Under the pieces are notes generated by a model. That model saw only the letters and a program-made list of their open reading frames with translations, was not told where the DNA came from and ran no database searches. Position numbers and translations under genes: made by a program. From Patescibacteria group bacterium (GTDB lineage Bacteria; Patescibacteria; UBA1384; JAMDBS01), in contig JAMDBS010000002.1 of assembly GCA_023487325.1 (NCBI GenBank), positions 1 through 6,007 of the forward strand: DNA of 6,007 nt. The letters are read 5' to 3'. Shown piece by piece: positions 4,485 through 6,007 of the stretch (position 1 is its first letter; each line of letters starts with the position of its first letter).

Positions 4485-4513
4485 TTGATAAGATACCCGT
4501 TTATTGATATAAT
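4485..4513 (+). promoter_or_regulatory. Promoter of the helicase gene
   Basis: TTGATA (4485-4490) and a perfect TATAAT (4508-4513) are separated by 17 bases. Transcription would start near 4520, only about 3 bases before the ATG at 4523, so the mRNA would be leaderless or nearly so. No Shine-Dalgarno is present, which agrees. Confidence 0.72.
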
Positions 4514-4522
4514 CAATTTGCT

Positions 4523-6007
4523 ATGCTAAAATCAAAGCTTTTACGAGACCTCAATCAGGAACAACGCCAAGCTGTCACTTATTCGGACGGGCCGCTTTTG
4601 GTGATTGCTGGCGCAGGCACCGGCAAAACTAAAACTATTGCTCATAAAGCTGCCTGGCTAATTGAACAAAAAATCGCCAAACCCTCGGAGATATTGGCTT
4701 TAACCTTTACTGATAAGGCCGCCAAAGAGATGGAAGAGAGAATTGACCTCTTGGTGCCATTGGGCACCTATGATTTTACTGCCGCCACTTTTCACAGTTT
4801 TTGCCAAGACATTTTAAAAGAATACGGCATTGTCGGCGGCATCTCGCCGGATTTTCAGCTTTTAACCGAATCACAACAGATATTATTTTTAAGACAAAAT
4901 TTGGATCAATTTAATTTAAATATTTATAAACCAATTTCCAGTCCGCAAAAGTTTTTAGCAAGCTTAATAAAATTATTTTCCCGAGCCAAAGACGAAATCG
5001 TCTCAGTCAATGATTATTTAAATCTTTCTAGCAAATGTCACAAGCTCTCCCAAAAAGATCCTGATAATTTAGAACTTGCCGAAAAAACTGCAATTATTTT
5101 TGAACAGGCCAATGCTTACAAAGTCTATGAGTGTTTAAAAAAGACCGCCAACTATTTTGACTTTGGGGATTTGATTTTGAAAACTTTGGAATTATTAAAA
5201 AGCAGAAAAACCGTGTTGGAGAGTTTGCAAAATAGATATAAATATATTTTTGTTGATGAATTTCAAGATACCAATTATGCCCAAGGAGAATTAATCTATT
5301 TGTTGGCAGAAAAATTTAAAAACCTCACTGTTGTCGGTGATGACGATCAATCAATCTACAAATTTCGCGGCGCCTCTGTTTCCAATATTATGGAATTTTT
5401 AGCCAATTACCCTCAAGCCAAAAAAGTGGTTTTGACAAAAAACTACCGCTCCACCAGCCAAATCCTTGACGCCAGTTATAAACTAATTAAAAATAACAAT
5501 CCAAATCGTCTAGAATTCAAGGAAAAAATCAGCAAAAGATTAACTTCGGAAAAAAAAGGTGCCAATGTCAAATTCTGGCACTTTCAAGAAAACTCTAGCG
5601 AAATAGAAGAAATCATTAAGCACATCATTGAGAAGATAAAGCTCGGTAAAAGTAAATTTGGCGATTTTGCTATCCTGATCCGCGCCAATTCCTATGCCGA
5701 TGATTTTATCTCTATCTTAAAAAATAATAATATTCCATACCAATTTGTCGGCAGTCGCGGACTTTACGACAGGGAAGAGATTCGAGAAATTATTTCTTAT
5801 CTTAAGATTCTTTACAACCCCGATGACAACTTATCTCTTTTTCACCTGGCTAATTCCGACCAATTTAGAATTGATAAAATCACCTTGCGCCGCCTAACCA
5901 TTTTAGCCAAACAAAAAAATATTCCTCTCGTGGAAATTTTTACTGAAATTGAAAAGTTTTTACCTAAAAATAATTTTAGTATTAAATCTATTAAAAAAAT
6001 AGTGGAC
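4523..6007 (+). CDS. UvrD/Rep/PcrA-type superfamily 1 DNA helicase (3' end outside window)
   Basis: The frame is open from the ATG at 4523 to the end of the window, giving 495 residues; full members have about 650 or more, so the C-terminus is missing. It begins with LNQEQRQAV, the Q-motif region. Walker A AGAGTGKT is at residues 29-36, motif Ia is LTFTDKAAKEME, and motif Ib is TFHSF. Motif II is VDEFQDTN (244-251), motif III VGDDDQSIYKFRGA (271-284), and motif IV includes NYRSTSQI (307-314). These are the complete N-terminal and 2A motor elements of a UvrD-like ATPase that unwinds DNA 3' to 5' in repair or replication. The ATG is placed just before the Q-motif and right after a good promoter. 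The style FTDKAAKEMEERID is common in UvrD-like proteins that carry a C-terminal nuclease domain, but that part is not visible, so UvrD, PcrA and helicase-nuclease types cannot be separated. Confidence 0.93.
   Translation, partial: MLKSKLLRDLNQEQRQAVTYSDGPLLVIAGAGTGKTKTIAHKAAWLIEQKIAKPSEILALTFTDKAAKEMEERIDLLVPLGTYDFTAATFHSFCQDILKEYGIVGGISPDFQLLTESQQILFLRQNLDQFNLNIYKPISSPQKFLASLIKLFSRAKDEIVSVNDYLNLSSKCHKLSQKDPDNLELAEKTAIIFEQANAYKVYECLKKTANYFDFGDLILKTLELLKSRKTVLESLQNRYKYIFVDEFQDTNYAQGELIYLLAEKFKNLTVVGDDDQSIYKFRGASVSNIMEFLANYPQAKKVVLTKNYRSTSQILDASYKLIKNNNPNRLEFKEKISKRLTSEKKGANVKFWHFQENSSEIEEIIKHIIEKIKLGKSKFGDFAILIRANSYADDFISILKNNNIPYQFVGSRGLYDREEIREIISYLKILYNPDDNLSLFHLANSDQFRIDKITLRRLTILAKQKNIPLVEIFTEIEKFLPKNNFSIKSIKKIVD

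Overview
The window is about 6 kb of AT-rich bacterial DNA with every supported gene on the + strand. TGA is used as an ordinary stop (at 1179, 1821 and 3318), so the standard bacterial code applies. The low GC, the many AAA/ATT/TTA codons, the short genes and the GC-rich palindromes embedded in coding sequence suggest a Patescibacteria/CPR-like or similar uncultivated, reduced bacterium. That placement is inference from style, not from a marker gene.

The left part (1-1179) holds the 3' end of a B12-dependent class II ribonucleotide reductase (nrdJ), then a cob(I)alamin adenosyltransferase (btuR/cobO type), separated by an AT-rich gap with a nested palindrome. The second part (1200-2260) looks like a separate transcription unit. 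It has a perfect consensus promoter, a YdcF/SanA-like DUF218 protein with a TTG start, a small unrecognised gene with a perfect Shine-Dalgarno and a probable frameshift, and an intrinsic terminator.

The third part (2287-4293) starts with a promoter and a well-formed cobalamin riboswitch. An imperfect AT-rich palindrome and a terminator follow, just ahead of a secreted or anchored protein with a C-terminal DUF4430 (transcobalamin/intrinsic-factor-like) domain. Next come a DUF6580-type membrane protein resembling an ECF transporter substrate-binding subunit, and a thioredoxin whose Shine-Dalgarno overlaps the stop codon before it. The last part (4294-6007) has a compositionally odd GC-rich island, a good promoter almost touching the start codon, and a UvrD/Rep-type helicase that runs off the window.

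Read together, the genes suggest a compact salvage route. A riboswitch senses cobalamin; a transcobalamin-like surface protein captures it (inference); an ECF-S-like protein imports it (inference); BtuR converts it to adenosylcobalamin; NrdJ uses that cofactor to make deoxynucleotides; and thioredoxin can re-reduce NrdJ. No B12 synthesis gene is visible. The pairing of a cobalamin riboswitch with a DUF4430 surface protein and a DUF6580 membrane protein is the most interesting feature of the window.
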